NCBI RefSeq assembly: GCF_014274465.1
Contig: NZ_CP060394.1
Location: forward strand, 4,526,001 to 4,590,000
Reading direction: 5' to 3'
Length of the DNA: 64,000 nucleotides
Origin: Alloacidobacterium dinghuense
GTDB taxonomy: Bacteria; Acidobacteriota; Terriglobia; Terriglobales; Acidobacteriaceae
The notes under the pieces were generated by a model that had not been told where the DNA came from, searched no databases, and worked only from the letters and a program-made list of their open reading frames with translations. Shown here one piece after another: positions 10,201-17,147 of the stretch (the first letter of the stretch is position 1; the number at the start of each line of letters is the position of its first letter). Position numbers and translations under genes: made by a program.

Positions 10201-10772
10201 TATCTCGTAAAACGGCTCTGTCCTTGATCGTTTGCGAAGTAGGACTCTTCATTCGGGGAGCAGGAGGCGAAAACCGCCGCATTTTCTTTGCCGGCAATGT
10301 AGTGTTTAGCTGCCGCGATCGCTGTTCCTCCATAGCAGCAATCGATGCAGCATACGACAGCCATTTCCAATGGCTGGATCATTTTCAGGAGCCAGTTAAA
10401 TTTCAGTCCTCGCTTAGGTTGCTCACCTTCCGTATCAGAAGCGGCGATTAAAAACTGGTCTTCTGGTGGCTCATCCTCATCGGCCACTCCATGCCCTGAA
10501 AAATAGAGAAACAACAGCGTCGATGCAGTATTCCTGCCTTCTTTCTTTAGCTCGTCGACAGTACCTCTGATATTTGCCAGCAGGTCCTTGGTTGAGCAGT
10601 CATAAAAAGTTTTGACGGCAGTAAAAGAATGCTTTCCTAAACCGGTGGAGAGGACTTTATGCAGGCCCGGAAAGCTAGGCGTTCCGTCGATGTCGCCGCG
10701 TACGCAAGGCAGAGGGGCATAGTTCGCGTACTTCTCTGTACCAAAAAGCAGGGCTATTCGATGCTTAAACAC
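7215..10772 (-). CDS. Caspase-like peptidase / NACHT NTPase / pentapeptide / FGE-like fusion protein
   Basis: A 1185-residue multidomain protein with a GTG start at 10772. Residues about 1-240 form a C14 caspase-like domain with an intact dyad: His94 in YFSGHG and Cys146 in IDCCYGG. A STAND-type NACHT domain follows, with Walker A GDTGTGKTT (332-340), Walker B LLIFDGLDEM (about 425-434) and the sensor-like LTCRTHY (about 462-468), then helical repeats to about 790. Residues about 800-875 contain pentapeptide-type repeats (ANRLDL, GALLDHCNL, GADFQDAVL, GADLKG). Residues 908-1178 match the FGE/SUMF1 fold (MIFIPGGLFWMG, RLPTEAEWEFA, DMNGNVNEWVQDWF, RGGSYLF, CGFRCA), but the catalytic cysteines expected after RGGSYL are absent, so this part probably binds a ligand rather than making formylglycine. 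The architecture resembles NTP-regulated suicide or immunity proteins: sensor C-terminus, NTPase switch, protease effector. The partner gene lies 6 bases upstream. Confidence 0.92.
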   Translation of the reverse strand: MFKHRIALLFGTEKYANYAPLPCVRGDIDGTPSFPGLHKVLSTGLGKHSFTAVKTFYDCSTKDLLANIRGTVDELKKEGRNTASTLLFLYFSGHGVADEDEPPEDQFLIAASDTEGEQPKRGLKFNWLLKMIQPLEMAVVCCIDCCYGGTAIAAAKHYIAGKENAAVFASCSPNEESYFANDQGQSRFTRYLIDCLRGVEPIALDLRDVTTTSLEAGIKKHFHDGYQQPISWVGAASLLLSRPIHPVSVLKRLDKSNVRRTFEDYIRGRMREYEDLPELISDEFHIRSNCQRFLLSGSPMDKVPEEPFVQATLEALNEWSLASERPLLFVMGDTGTGKTTAIRRFWYEQARLWLSGGTDRIPFLLELRLFGGVRLSDGINRTPAEAENECLRRFRAVFVDAIQNREGLDLFWHDFVSLCHEGKMLLIFDGLDEMDVEGLAATPTANFTMLMQLLGPEGKIVLTCRTHYLRSDVELTDLIAHSSSVPHEISEIQVLPFNSTQITAYLRTRIRSDALERWHRVTQRDTLGLSNLCQRPFLLAELVRHFDDVIATDDRIRPSRMFFQYLRTWLERDDWRFSRFLNDFKDAVERDRARLDESIGRDAPRSDLSEWEHRVLAGFIEILAAHLWTKNDVTIPAKSIPTVVRAHLPSTPSVFVSFFDYAIRTCSFLTRTGDGAYGFVDNSMLEYFAARKFRDDILNTVYPWDLSSDRAASAIPRIPLELGSRPLTSRMADVLADALRSDAEGARRRLADLIQSTSKRVKASPQTLYYLGGNCLSIYARLNNHTIPSDANRLDLRDKWLNGALLDHCNLSKVDISKSLIEGADFQDAVLRDVALYGARVFNCKLRGADLKGVLINGEKDAVIVASDTFDPVASGASANVREVYRLSNSKGPGARVFTRPRAVAGQMIFIPGGLFWMGTTSRIAQPFEKPPVPTLVKPFYLNLHPVTNQEFAKFVVANPEWRKEAVIDRFGIPYYLCYWRGDTPPEEKLGHPVVYVNWYAAAAYSAWVGKRLPTEAEWEFALRDGNHSERWDYPYGPSTDTGIEEWLRSQFDTAATLPAEQRTLDVTGEVQPSRRSRHYKLIDMNGNVNEWVQDWFEEDFQSAERLVERLKASGEESLDDNGGPIAGSRKVIRGGSYLFEYDRNWTPFTTFYRRPLPPINTNQDCGFRCAVGIEGYAALDMGTS

Positions 10773-10778
10773 CTTGGC

Positions 10779-11291
10779 TTATCGCTTTCGAGGCTTTAGC
10801 GTAACGGCACGCTTGCCTTTGTCCTGCCTATTCTCTTGTTTTGTAGAGAGAGTGCTGACCACCTCTGCACCCGCCTGCAACAGGAACCTTGCAGAATCGC
10901 CGCTGTCGGCATCGATATCAATAGTGATATTCCCCGACGTGATCTTGACATGCGTGTTCTTTGGCAGAAGCTTCTTCAGTGCTTGCCAAACATCCTTGAG
11001 CAAGTGTGTCGCTTTCTCTGGAGTGATCGAATACCCAGCACCGGCGAGCATGCTGATAAGTATTCCGCCAACCGCCATACCCGCGGCGGGATTCTTGGAT
11101 GAGGCAGGCCGGGTATCAGTCGTTTGGGCCCTAATCTTGAGCGAATTGTCCTTCGCATTTCGAAAGGACACATTGATTTCATCGACGAGCGTGTTAGCGA
11201 ATTCCCCCCAAGCTCGACCACCTCGGTCGATAATCAGATCGGGTCCGATCTCTGTGAGGTCAATATAGACCTCGGCCGACGACTCAGACAT
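10779..11291 (-). CDS. Small membrane-segment protein paired with the caspase/NACHT gene (EACC1-like)
   Basis: Protein of 170 residues. I chose the ATG at 11291 because it follows GGAG at good spacing; an in-frame ATG 51 bases upstream gives a longer N-terminus. The protein has an acidic/polar N-terminal domain (about 1-60), a glycine-rich hydrophobic segment (GMAVGGILISMLAGAG, about 70-86), a helical stretch, a beta-hairpin-like piece (HVKITSGNITIDID) and a very basic tail (KPRKR). It ends 6 bases before the GTG of the caspase/NACHT gene, so the two are surely co-transcribed and probably translationally coupled. The layout recalls the small effector-associated constant component EACC1 described next to caspase, NACHT and related conflict genes. 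That is a judgement of architecture, not a demonstrated homology. Confidence 0.75.
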   Translation of the reverse strand: MSESSAEVYIDLTEIGPDLIIDRGGRAWGEFANTLVDEINVSFRNAKDNSLKIRAQTTDTRPASSKNPAAGMAVGGILISMLAGAGYSITPEKATHLLKDVWQALKKLLPKNTHVKITSGNITIDIDADSGDSARFLLQAGAEVVSTLSTKQENRQDKGKRAVTLKPRKR

Positions 11292-11753
11292 GTATTCTTC
11301 TCCTGCGTCAGGCGTTTGCGACCCCGAGCGAGGTGTTACCAATATCGAGGGACGCTTCTGCGATCATTCTTTATTCTGTCGTTACGTTCTATGCTCCAAC
11401 AATCCCACACTATACCTAGTTGCAGGTTTCTCCGCATCAACTTTCCTTTTGCCCCGAGAGTGCATTTGCCTTCTTCAATTTGTGATCAATTGGCCCCTAG
11501 GTAGCCATCGGATTACCTGTCCTTGGTCTTTGGCTCGGGGATCGATTTTGCCGTTATAGGCTACGCCGTCCGATTTTGCCGCGCAGACCTATAAATTTCA
11601 TTTTTTCGCCATGTCCTGTTTCCGGTCATCCCGGTTTTGCTTTCCGCTTCGGGAGAGCGTCGCATTCCTTCCGTGCGGGCATTTCATGGAGGAATTTGAT
11701 GGCTCTCCATTGTAATCTCTTCAACGTTAGAAATCTGCATGATCATCGTCGCC
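11292..11753. other. Intergenic region, no gene recognised
   Basis: Upstream of the caspase operon and of the LarA-family remnant. Frames on both strands are short and unlike neighbouring coding DNA. The promoter of the caspase operon should lie in its left part, but I see no clear -35/-10 pair. Confidence 0.4.
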
Positions 11754-12200
11754 ATGTCCCAGGCCTTGCCGCAAATGTTTCATCTTTACCAACGGTATCC
11801 TTCCTCGCGGCAACTCGAATTCGACACCTTGCTCCGGAAGGACTGGAACGCAAGTCTCTTACATCGGAACTCAAACCGAGCATGCGGGTCGCGGTTGGAA
11901 TTGGAAACCGTGGAATCGCGAACCTTGTTGAGATTGTGACCGCTGCTCTCAACCGCATTCGTGTTTCGAGAGCAGAACCTTTCATTGTGCCGGCCATGGG
12001 AAGACATGGCGGAGCCACGCCATCCGGTCAGGAGCTTGTCCTTGCTGAGTTCGGCGTTACGCCCGAGTCAACCCCATGCGCTCTTCGAGACGAGCATGGA
12101 TGTCGAACAAATCAGACAACTTGGTGACGGTTATTCCGTGATCTTTAGCAGCGCTGCATTGAAAGCAGACGCTGTCGTTCTCATCAATAGGATCTGCGCA
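11754..12200 (+). pseudogene. LarA/DUF2088-family (lactate racemase-like) gene remnant
   Basis: Three short frames together spell the N-terminal part of a DUF2088 (LarA-family) protein. The first, from the ATG at 11754, gives MFHLYQRYPSSRQ. The second, from about 11861, gives VAVGIGNRGIANL and EPFIVPAMGRHGGATPSGQ, which match the family's SRGIAN and PAMGSHGGAT blocks. The third, from about 12080, gives SMDVEQIRQLGDG and ADAVVLINRI. At least two frameshifts separate them, and similarity ends at INRI, where the family continues with KPHT; the rest of a protein of more than 400 residues is missing. Intact members include nickel-pincer lactate racemases and related hydroxyacid epimerases. This copy cannot make a functional enzyme. 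Strand is opposite to the flanking genes. Confidence 0.8.
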
Positions 12201-12327
12201 CTCCTGTGTGGCCGGCTTCAGCAATGCTGAAAGAGCAGGTTATGGTGAGCTTCAGGATGAGCCCAAAAGCACTTCGGAAATCCTCTCTATCGGATCGAGG
12301 AGGCGCTTTCTGGATTTCGTCGGCCGT

Positions 12328-14043
12328 TCAGGCATGGGTTTGGTCAAGCTTCTCCGTGCGCGCGCCATCTTTGAGAAACGCGTCGACAGCTGAATCGACG
12401 CCAGGAAATATCCGATTCGACCCAACGCGTTCTGTAAATCCGCTGCGATCGAAAAAATCGCGAACCCGATCTGCGACACGGGCAAAGTAGAGCGCAACAC
12501 CCGACCCCTCTAATTCACTACGCAGTTGCTCCAGCATTTCAAGGCTGGTCACATCTATTTCAGGAGAAGCTTCGAGGTTTATCAGAACTGCGTGGAGGGA
12601 CCTGTCAGACTGCCTGGTGAACTCGCGCAGGTGACTGCGAATGCGATTCGCATTTGCGAAAAACAGCATTCCATTCGGCCGGAAGATCAGGAGATGAGGA
12701 ATCTGCTCAGCTTCCGGATGTCGACCGACATCGACAAAATTCCCGGAGCTCCCTAGTCTGCCCAGTACGGAATCCTGTGGAGCGCTGAGTCTTCGCATCA
12801 CGGCCACTAGTGTTAGAGCGACCGCGAAAATCAGCCCCTTAAGAATTCCCATCTGTAAAACACCGAACAGTGCGACGAGCTCACCCCAGATGCTTCCACT
12901 GCGGAGCTTTACATAGTATTTGAGCGTGCCAACGTCGGCCAAATGTGCGACGGCATGGACGACAATCGCTCCGAGAACAGCTTCCGGGAGATTACTGATC
13001 AGGGGCAACAAGTAAGCCAGCGTAAGACCCACAAAAATCGACGATGTAATGGTGGAGAGTTGAGTACACGCCCCACCGCTGTCGTTGGCTGCCGTCCCCG
13101 ACATGCCCCCGCCGACGATGATGCCGCCGAATAAACCCGATGCGATGTTTGCCCCTCCTATGGCGCAAAGCTCCTGATTGGGATTGATCTCAGATTTATG
13201 CCTTGCAGCAAACGTTCGGCCGGCGGCGAGAGACTCGGCGGTAAGCACGAGCACAATTCCGATGGCGCCCATGAAGATATCCGCCACCTGGTCTTCACCG
13301 ACTCTGGGCAGGCTCAGCGAGGGCATTCCAGCTTGAATCGTACCGACAACATCCACGTCATGCTGTTTCAGGCCGAACCAGGAGACAGATAAAACACCGA
13401 GCACCAGCACCACTAAAGCCGACGGCACGCGGGGAGCAAATGCGCCGAGGAGGAACATAACGGCAATCGCAATTGCTCCGATTGCACACACCCATAGATT
13501 CGCCTCTTTGAATGAGGTGATCACATGCCACACTAAATGGAAGAAATTTCCCTGTCCTGCAGAAATGCCAGTGAGCTTATGGGCCTGCTTCACCATGATG
13601 GTGAGCGCGAGTCCGAAGACAAAGCCCTTAAGAACTGGCTTGGAAATGAACTCCGACACAACTCCCAGCTTGAGCAGACCGCCTACGAGAAAGATGATGC
13701 CCGCTGCAGTCGCGGCGCCCGAAGCGAGCACAACGTATCGCGTCGAATCACCAACGGCAATCGGAGCCACGAGAGCGGCCAGCATGGCTGCCGATGACGA
13801 TGTAGACGTAACCGCAAGTTGGCGCGACGTTCCAAGGAGCGCGTAGACAAACATTCCCGCCATCGCGGCGTATAGGCCCATCTGCGGCGGGACTCCGGCA
13901 ATGCCCGCATAAGCCATTCCCTCCGGGACCAGTAATCCTGCAAGCGCAATGCCTGCGATTACGTCCGCACGTATAGTTTTCGGTGTACTGTCAGGCAGCC
14001 AATCGACGATGGGAAAGAATCGGGATATGGCGCGCCGAGACAT
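12328..14043 (-). CDS. SulP family anion transporter with C-terminal STAS domain
   Basis: Protein of 571 residues, usual for the family, starting at an ATG preceded by GAGGAGAG. The N-terminal two thirds are membrane helices with the SulP signature region (GLLVPEGMAYAGIAGVPPQMGLYA, near residue 35) and conserved GIANIASGLFGG-like and GGMSGTAANDSGGACTQLS segments. The C-terminal 110 residues form a STAS domain (LHAVLINLEASPEIDVTSLEMLEQL). Members move sulfate, bicarbonate or dicarboxylates, usually with protons or sodium. The neighbouring ppk2 gene is on the same strand, 86 bases upstream of the start, and could be co-transcribed. Substrate unknown. Confidence 0.93.
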   Translation of the reverse strand: MSRRAISRFFPIVDWLPDSTPKTIRADVIAGIALAGLLVPEGMAYAGIAGVPPQMGLYAAMAGMFVYALLGTSRQLAVTSTSSSAAMLAALVAPIAVGDSTRYVVLASGAATAAGIIFLVGGLLKLGVVSEFISKPVLKGFVFGLALTIMVKQAHKLTGISAGQGNFFHLVWHVITSFKEANLWVCAIGAIAIAVMFLLGAFAPRVPSALVVLVLGVLSVSWFGLKQHDVDVVGTIQAGMPSLSLPRVGEDQVADIFMGAIGIVLVLTAESLAAGRTFAARHKSEINPNQELCAIGGANIASGLFGGIIVGGGMSGTAANDSGGACTQLSTITSSIFVGLTLAYLLPLISNLPEAVLGAIVVHAVAHLADVGTLKYYVKLRSGSIWGELVALFGVLQMGILKGLIFAVALTLVAVMRRLSAPQDSVLGRLGSSGNFVDVGRHPEAEQIPHLLIFRPNGMLFFANANRIRSHLREFTRQSDRSLHAVLINLEASPEIDVTSLEMLEQLRSELEGSGVALYFARVADRVRDFFDRSGFTERVGSNRIFPGVDSAVDAFLKDGARTEKLDQTHA

Positions 14044-14129
14044 TCATTTCTCTCCTCAGAAGCACCCTGCTGAGCCGAAGTGATCCAGCAGATTCAGCCG
14101 CGAGACATGAACATTCTGTATGAGCGGTG

Positions 14130-14939
14130 TCAATAAATTTCGGGAATGAAGTGCGCCTTCTTCAGCGGGGCCTGATCGTCATATCGTTTGCGGTTGTCTC
14201 TCGGTGGCAGCTTCACTTTTTCCCGCGGAACCTTTCCATAGGGAATCTTGCTCAGGAAATGCGAGATACAGTTGAGCCGTGCCTTCTTCTTATCGTCGGA
14301 ATGAACGACGAACCAGGGAGAATGCTTGCTGTCGGTTGCCTTGAGCATGGCGTCACGCGCCATTGAATAGTCATACCAGCGGCCGAACGACCCGAGATCC
14401 ATCGGGCTCAGCTTCCATTGCCGCAGCGGGTCATTGATCCTTGCTTTGAATCGCCTTTCCTGCTCATCAGGACCGACTTCCAGCCAGTACTTGATGAGAA
14501 TGATTCCAGCATCCACGATGTACTTCTCTACCTGGGGGCATTGCTCGAGAAAAATACGATGTTGCTCGTTGGTACAGAAGCCCATTACAAACTCAACGCC
14601 GGCTCGGTTGTACCAGCTGCGATCGAAGATTACGATCTCGCCGCCAGCCGGAAAACGATCGATATAGCGCTGCATGAACATCTGGGTCTTTTCGCGGTCA
14701 GATGGAGCTGGCAGCGCCATGACCCTGAATACACGGGGACTTACCCGCTCGGTCATTGCGCGGATCGTTCCTCCCTTGCCTGCGGCGTCCCGGCCTTCAA
14801 AGACGACAATCACCCGAATCCCCTTGTATTTGACCCACTCCTGAAGCTTGCAAAGTTCCGCCTGGAGGCGTCGAAGTTCTTTCATGTACTGCTTATTGCT
14901 CAACTTGTTTTCGTCTTTGCCGTTGTCCTTGTCGGCCAT
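14130..14939 (-). CDS. ppk2: Polyphosphate kinase 2 (PPK2)
   Basis: Cytoplasmic phosphotransferase of 269 residues that moves phosphate between polyphosphate and nucleotides. The sequence shows a Walker A-like GRDAAGKGG (about residues 48-56), the lid/Walker B region FDRSWYNRAGVEFVMG (about 104-120), and the family block KARINDPLRQWKLSPMD. Length matches a single-domain class I PPK2. The start has GGGGTGAT upstream. A 16-bp inverted repeat (15049-15064) of the type found repeatedly in this window lies about 110 bases upstream of the start codon, suggesting specific regulation. PPK2 classes differ in nucleotide preference; this cannot be settled by eye. Confidence 0.95.
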   Translation of the reverse strand: MADKDNGKDENKLSNKQYMKELRRLQAELCKLQEWVKYKGIRVIVVFEGRDAAGKGGTIRAMTERVSPRVFRVMALPAPSDREKTQMFMQRYIDRFPAGGEIVIFDRSWYNRAGVEFVMGFCTNEQHRIFLEQCPQVEKYIVDAGIILIKYWLEVGPDEQERRFKARINDPLRQWKLSPMDLGSFGRWYDYSMARDAMLKATDSKHSPWFVVHSDDKKKARLNCISHFLSKIPYGKVPREKVKLPPRDNRKRYDDQAPLKKAHFIPEIY

Positions 14940-15048
14940 GAATCATCACCCCTTTTCTGCCCTGTCGAATCGCTCTCGCGATGTCCGTGTGCGAATGCAG
15001 TTACAGCCATTAAATGAGTAGGTTATGTCCAGGGTTTAGCTGTGCATA

Positions 15049-15064
15049 CTGTCAGAAAAGACAG
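15049..15064. promoter_or_regulatory. Inverted-repeat motif upstream of ppk2
   Basis: CTGTCAGAAAAGACAG. The arms CTGTC and GACAG are perfectly inverted. It is one of a set of 16-bp sites with the same spacing (24466, 25206, 26680, 39890, 44730, 44919), here about 110 bases before the ppk2 start. Confidence 0.55.
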
Positions 15065-15136
15065 TAAGGGTCCAGTACCAGATGGTTGATACGCTCGCCG
15101 TGCGTTTGCAACTGTCTTGATTGTGACCACGGTGAA

Positions 15137-16873
15137 TCACTTATCCCCGGATGTGGCGGCGCACTTCGTTTGAGAGTCGCCATTGCGTGCGATTTCACCT
15201 AGATTCACCCGAAATCCGGTCTGTTTGTAGTCTGGTTTGATATATTGCTCGGGAATCGCGATCGTGTTCCCATCCCTCAACGAAGAGAAGTGTGGAGAAC
15301 AAATCTCAACACCGGCGTCATTGAACTTGTCCTGAATGTTCCGATGGAGATCCGAATATATGTTCAGCACTTCGCGAGGAGTATCCGTGTAGGCATTTAG
15401 CTCGTAAGTCACATAGAAATCATCCAGCGATCTCTGCAATACGAATGGAGCCGGTTGCCGCAATACGTGCTCGGTGGCGAGTGCTGCGCCGACGAGTAGT
15501 TGATGAACGGTCCGCCAGGGCGCATCGAAACCAATGCTGACGGCGGTGTAAAAGATAACCCCAGCCCTCTTCGCCTCGGTGCTATAGTTCTTCACCGAGC
15601 CATTCATAACGGCAGAGTTGGGAATCGTAATGACCTCCGCTTTCGGAGTGAGAAGGCGGGTCACGAGCAGAGTCTTTTCGATGACTTCTCCCATCGTGTC
15701 GCCGATCTGAACCCAATCCCCTACCAGGAAAGATCGCATATAGGTCAGGATCACCCCGGCGATCGCACTGGCTACAGCCGACGAAGAACCCAATGACAAC
15801 AGCACACCGACAAAGATAGAGATGCCCCGGAATGCAGGACTTCTGGCTCCGGGAAGATACGGAAAGGCCACGATCAACGCGAGAACGAGAAGGAGCAGCC
15901 GTATCAGCTTCTCCGTCGGTTCAGCCCAATCCGGATAGAATCCGGGAATCTTCAGTTCACCTCTGCGAATCTGCCGAAAAATCAGCCGTACCAAACGAAG
16001 GGCATAGTTGGTTATGATTGCAATCACAGCGACGACCAACAGCTTCGGTAGATAGTCCACGACTGACCGGCCCAGCATTTCCAATTGCGAAAACACCCAA
16101 CGGGTCACCGTGAGTGATATTTCACGAGTCGAGGAGAAAAAGCCCAGGACAATTGTCAAAGTGGCTTCACAAAGACCAAGGATGAGTAACCATCGCAGGA
16201 AGGTTCCGATAGCCAACATCGTCGGGCCGATGTAGGCGAAAGAGAGATGCCAACCGGACTTCTCTAAGACTTTTGCGCTTCTGCGAATGTGCTCTTCAAT
16301 TCGAACCCGCAAGAACCACCGGCACCGCCGGACAAGCCAGAGGGACAGGACGAGAAAAAGCACGGCCAAGGCAGTTTTGAAGATTGCACGCAGTATCATC
16401 CTCCAACTGTGTTCCTGCCGGTAAGTCTGGATGGTTTGACGGATGCTCGCTGCATCCTCCAAGGCGAGTATTTGACGACTCTTGCCGGCCGCTCTGGCAT
16501 CTGCGTCTGTGACGGCCATAATCACGACGTTGTCTGCCGAAATTTCGGTCCAGACATCACGCGGTTGAATCAGTACGGATTCTGGTGGAATGCTGGTTTC
16601 CCTGGCGAGAGTGATGATACGTGCTTCAATTCCTTGCGCGCGGGCCTCAGGAGTAAGATGGGCAATCCGCTCGTAAACCGTCAACACCGGACGGCCATCG
16701 ATCACCACTTCGCCGGTCTTGGCGACTTCTTCCTCGATAATATCCTGTTCACTTGCAACTTGATTATTCGTTGGGGTGGTCAACTGCTGTTGGGCCATTG
16801 CCGACAAAGGACTGGCCGCCGGCAGTTGGCAAATGATGAGTCCGACGCAAACATTGATAATCAGTCTCTTCAT
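15137..16873 (-). CDS. MscS-family mechanosensitive channel with N-terminal periplasmic extension
   Basis: Protein of 578 residues, about twice the size of minimal MscS. It begins with a signal peptide (LIINVCVGLIICQLPAASPLSAMA) and a periplasmic stretch of about 130 residues, then four or five membrane helices. The pore and beta domain follow (GVLLSLGSSSAVASAIAGVILTYMRSF, GDWVQIGDTMGEVIEKTLLVTRLLTPKAEVITIPNSAVMNG), with the C-terminal alpha/beta vestibule after that. Role: release of solutes during osmotic downshock; extended versions may respond to other stimuli. The start at 16873 has only a weak ribosome site. It stands alone between ppk2 and glgX. Confidence 0.9.
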   Translation of the reverse strand: MKRLIINVCVGLIICQLPAASPLSAMAQQQLTTPTNNQVASEQDIIEEEVAKTGEVVIDGRPVLTVYERIAHLTPEARAQGIEARIITLARETSIPPESVLIQPRDVWTEISADNVVIMAVTDADARAAGKSRQILALEDAASIRQTIQTYRQEHSWRMILRAIFKTALAVLFLVLSLWLVRRCRWFLRVRIEEHIRRSAKVLEKSGWHLSFAYIGPTMLAIGTFLRWLLILGLCEATLTIVLGFFSSTREISLTVTRWVFSQLEMLGRSVVDYLPKLLVVAVIAIITNYALRLVRLIFRQIRRGELKIPGFYPDWAEPTEKLIRLLLLVLALIVAFPYLPGARSPAFRGISIFVGVLLSLGSSSAVASAIAGVILTYMRSFLVGDWVQIGDTMGEVIEKTLLVTRLLTPKAEVITIPNSAVMNGSVKNYSTEAKRAGVIFYTAVSIGFDAPWRTVHQLLVGAALATEHVLRQPAPFVLQRSLDDFYVTYELNAYTDTPREVLNIYSDLHRNIQDKFNDAGVEICSPHFSSLRDGNTIAIPEQYIKPDYKQTGFRVNLGEIARNGDSQTKCAATSGDK

Positions 16874-17147
16874 CGCGCGACTCTAGGGTAACGCTTTCGA
16901 TCTCACCCAACGGTTGAGTGCTGAGAGCGGCAAGTTATCTCTGAGGGAGGTACTCACAAAGCAACAAGGCCTTCACGACTCTAGTTCGACAAATTGAGGG
17001 CACAGAGTGCCAGACGCAGCCAAGGGTATGCCTCTGCGGCCCAGTAGCAAACTGGTAGAAGTAACAGTCTGCGCCGTCATTCTCTATTGACAACTGGCAG
17101 TTGCAGGCCGTGTGGTCACATACTGGCTGGCCGTCCGAACGGGCTGC

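Noticed and set aside
12208-12393. Plus-strand frame with protein-like text (GFSNAERAGYGELQ...) overlapping the SulP 3' end
   Set aside because: It is antisense to the well-supported STAS domain of the SulP gene over its last third and matches no family I know.
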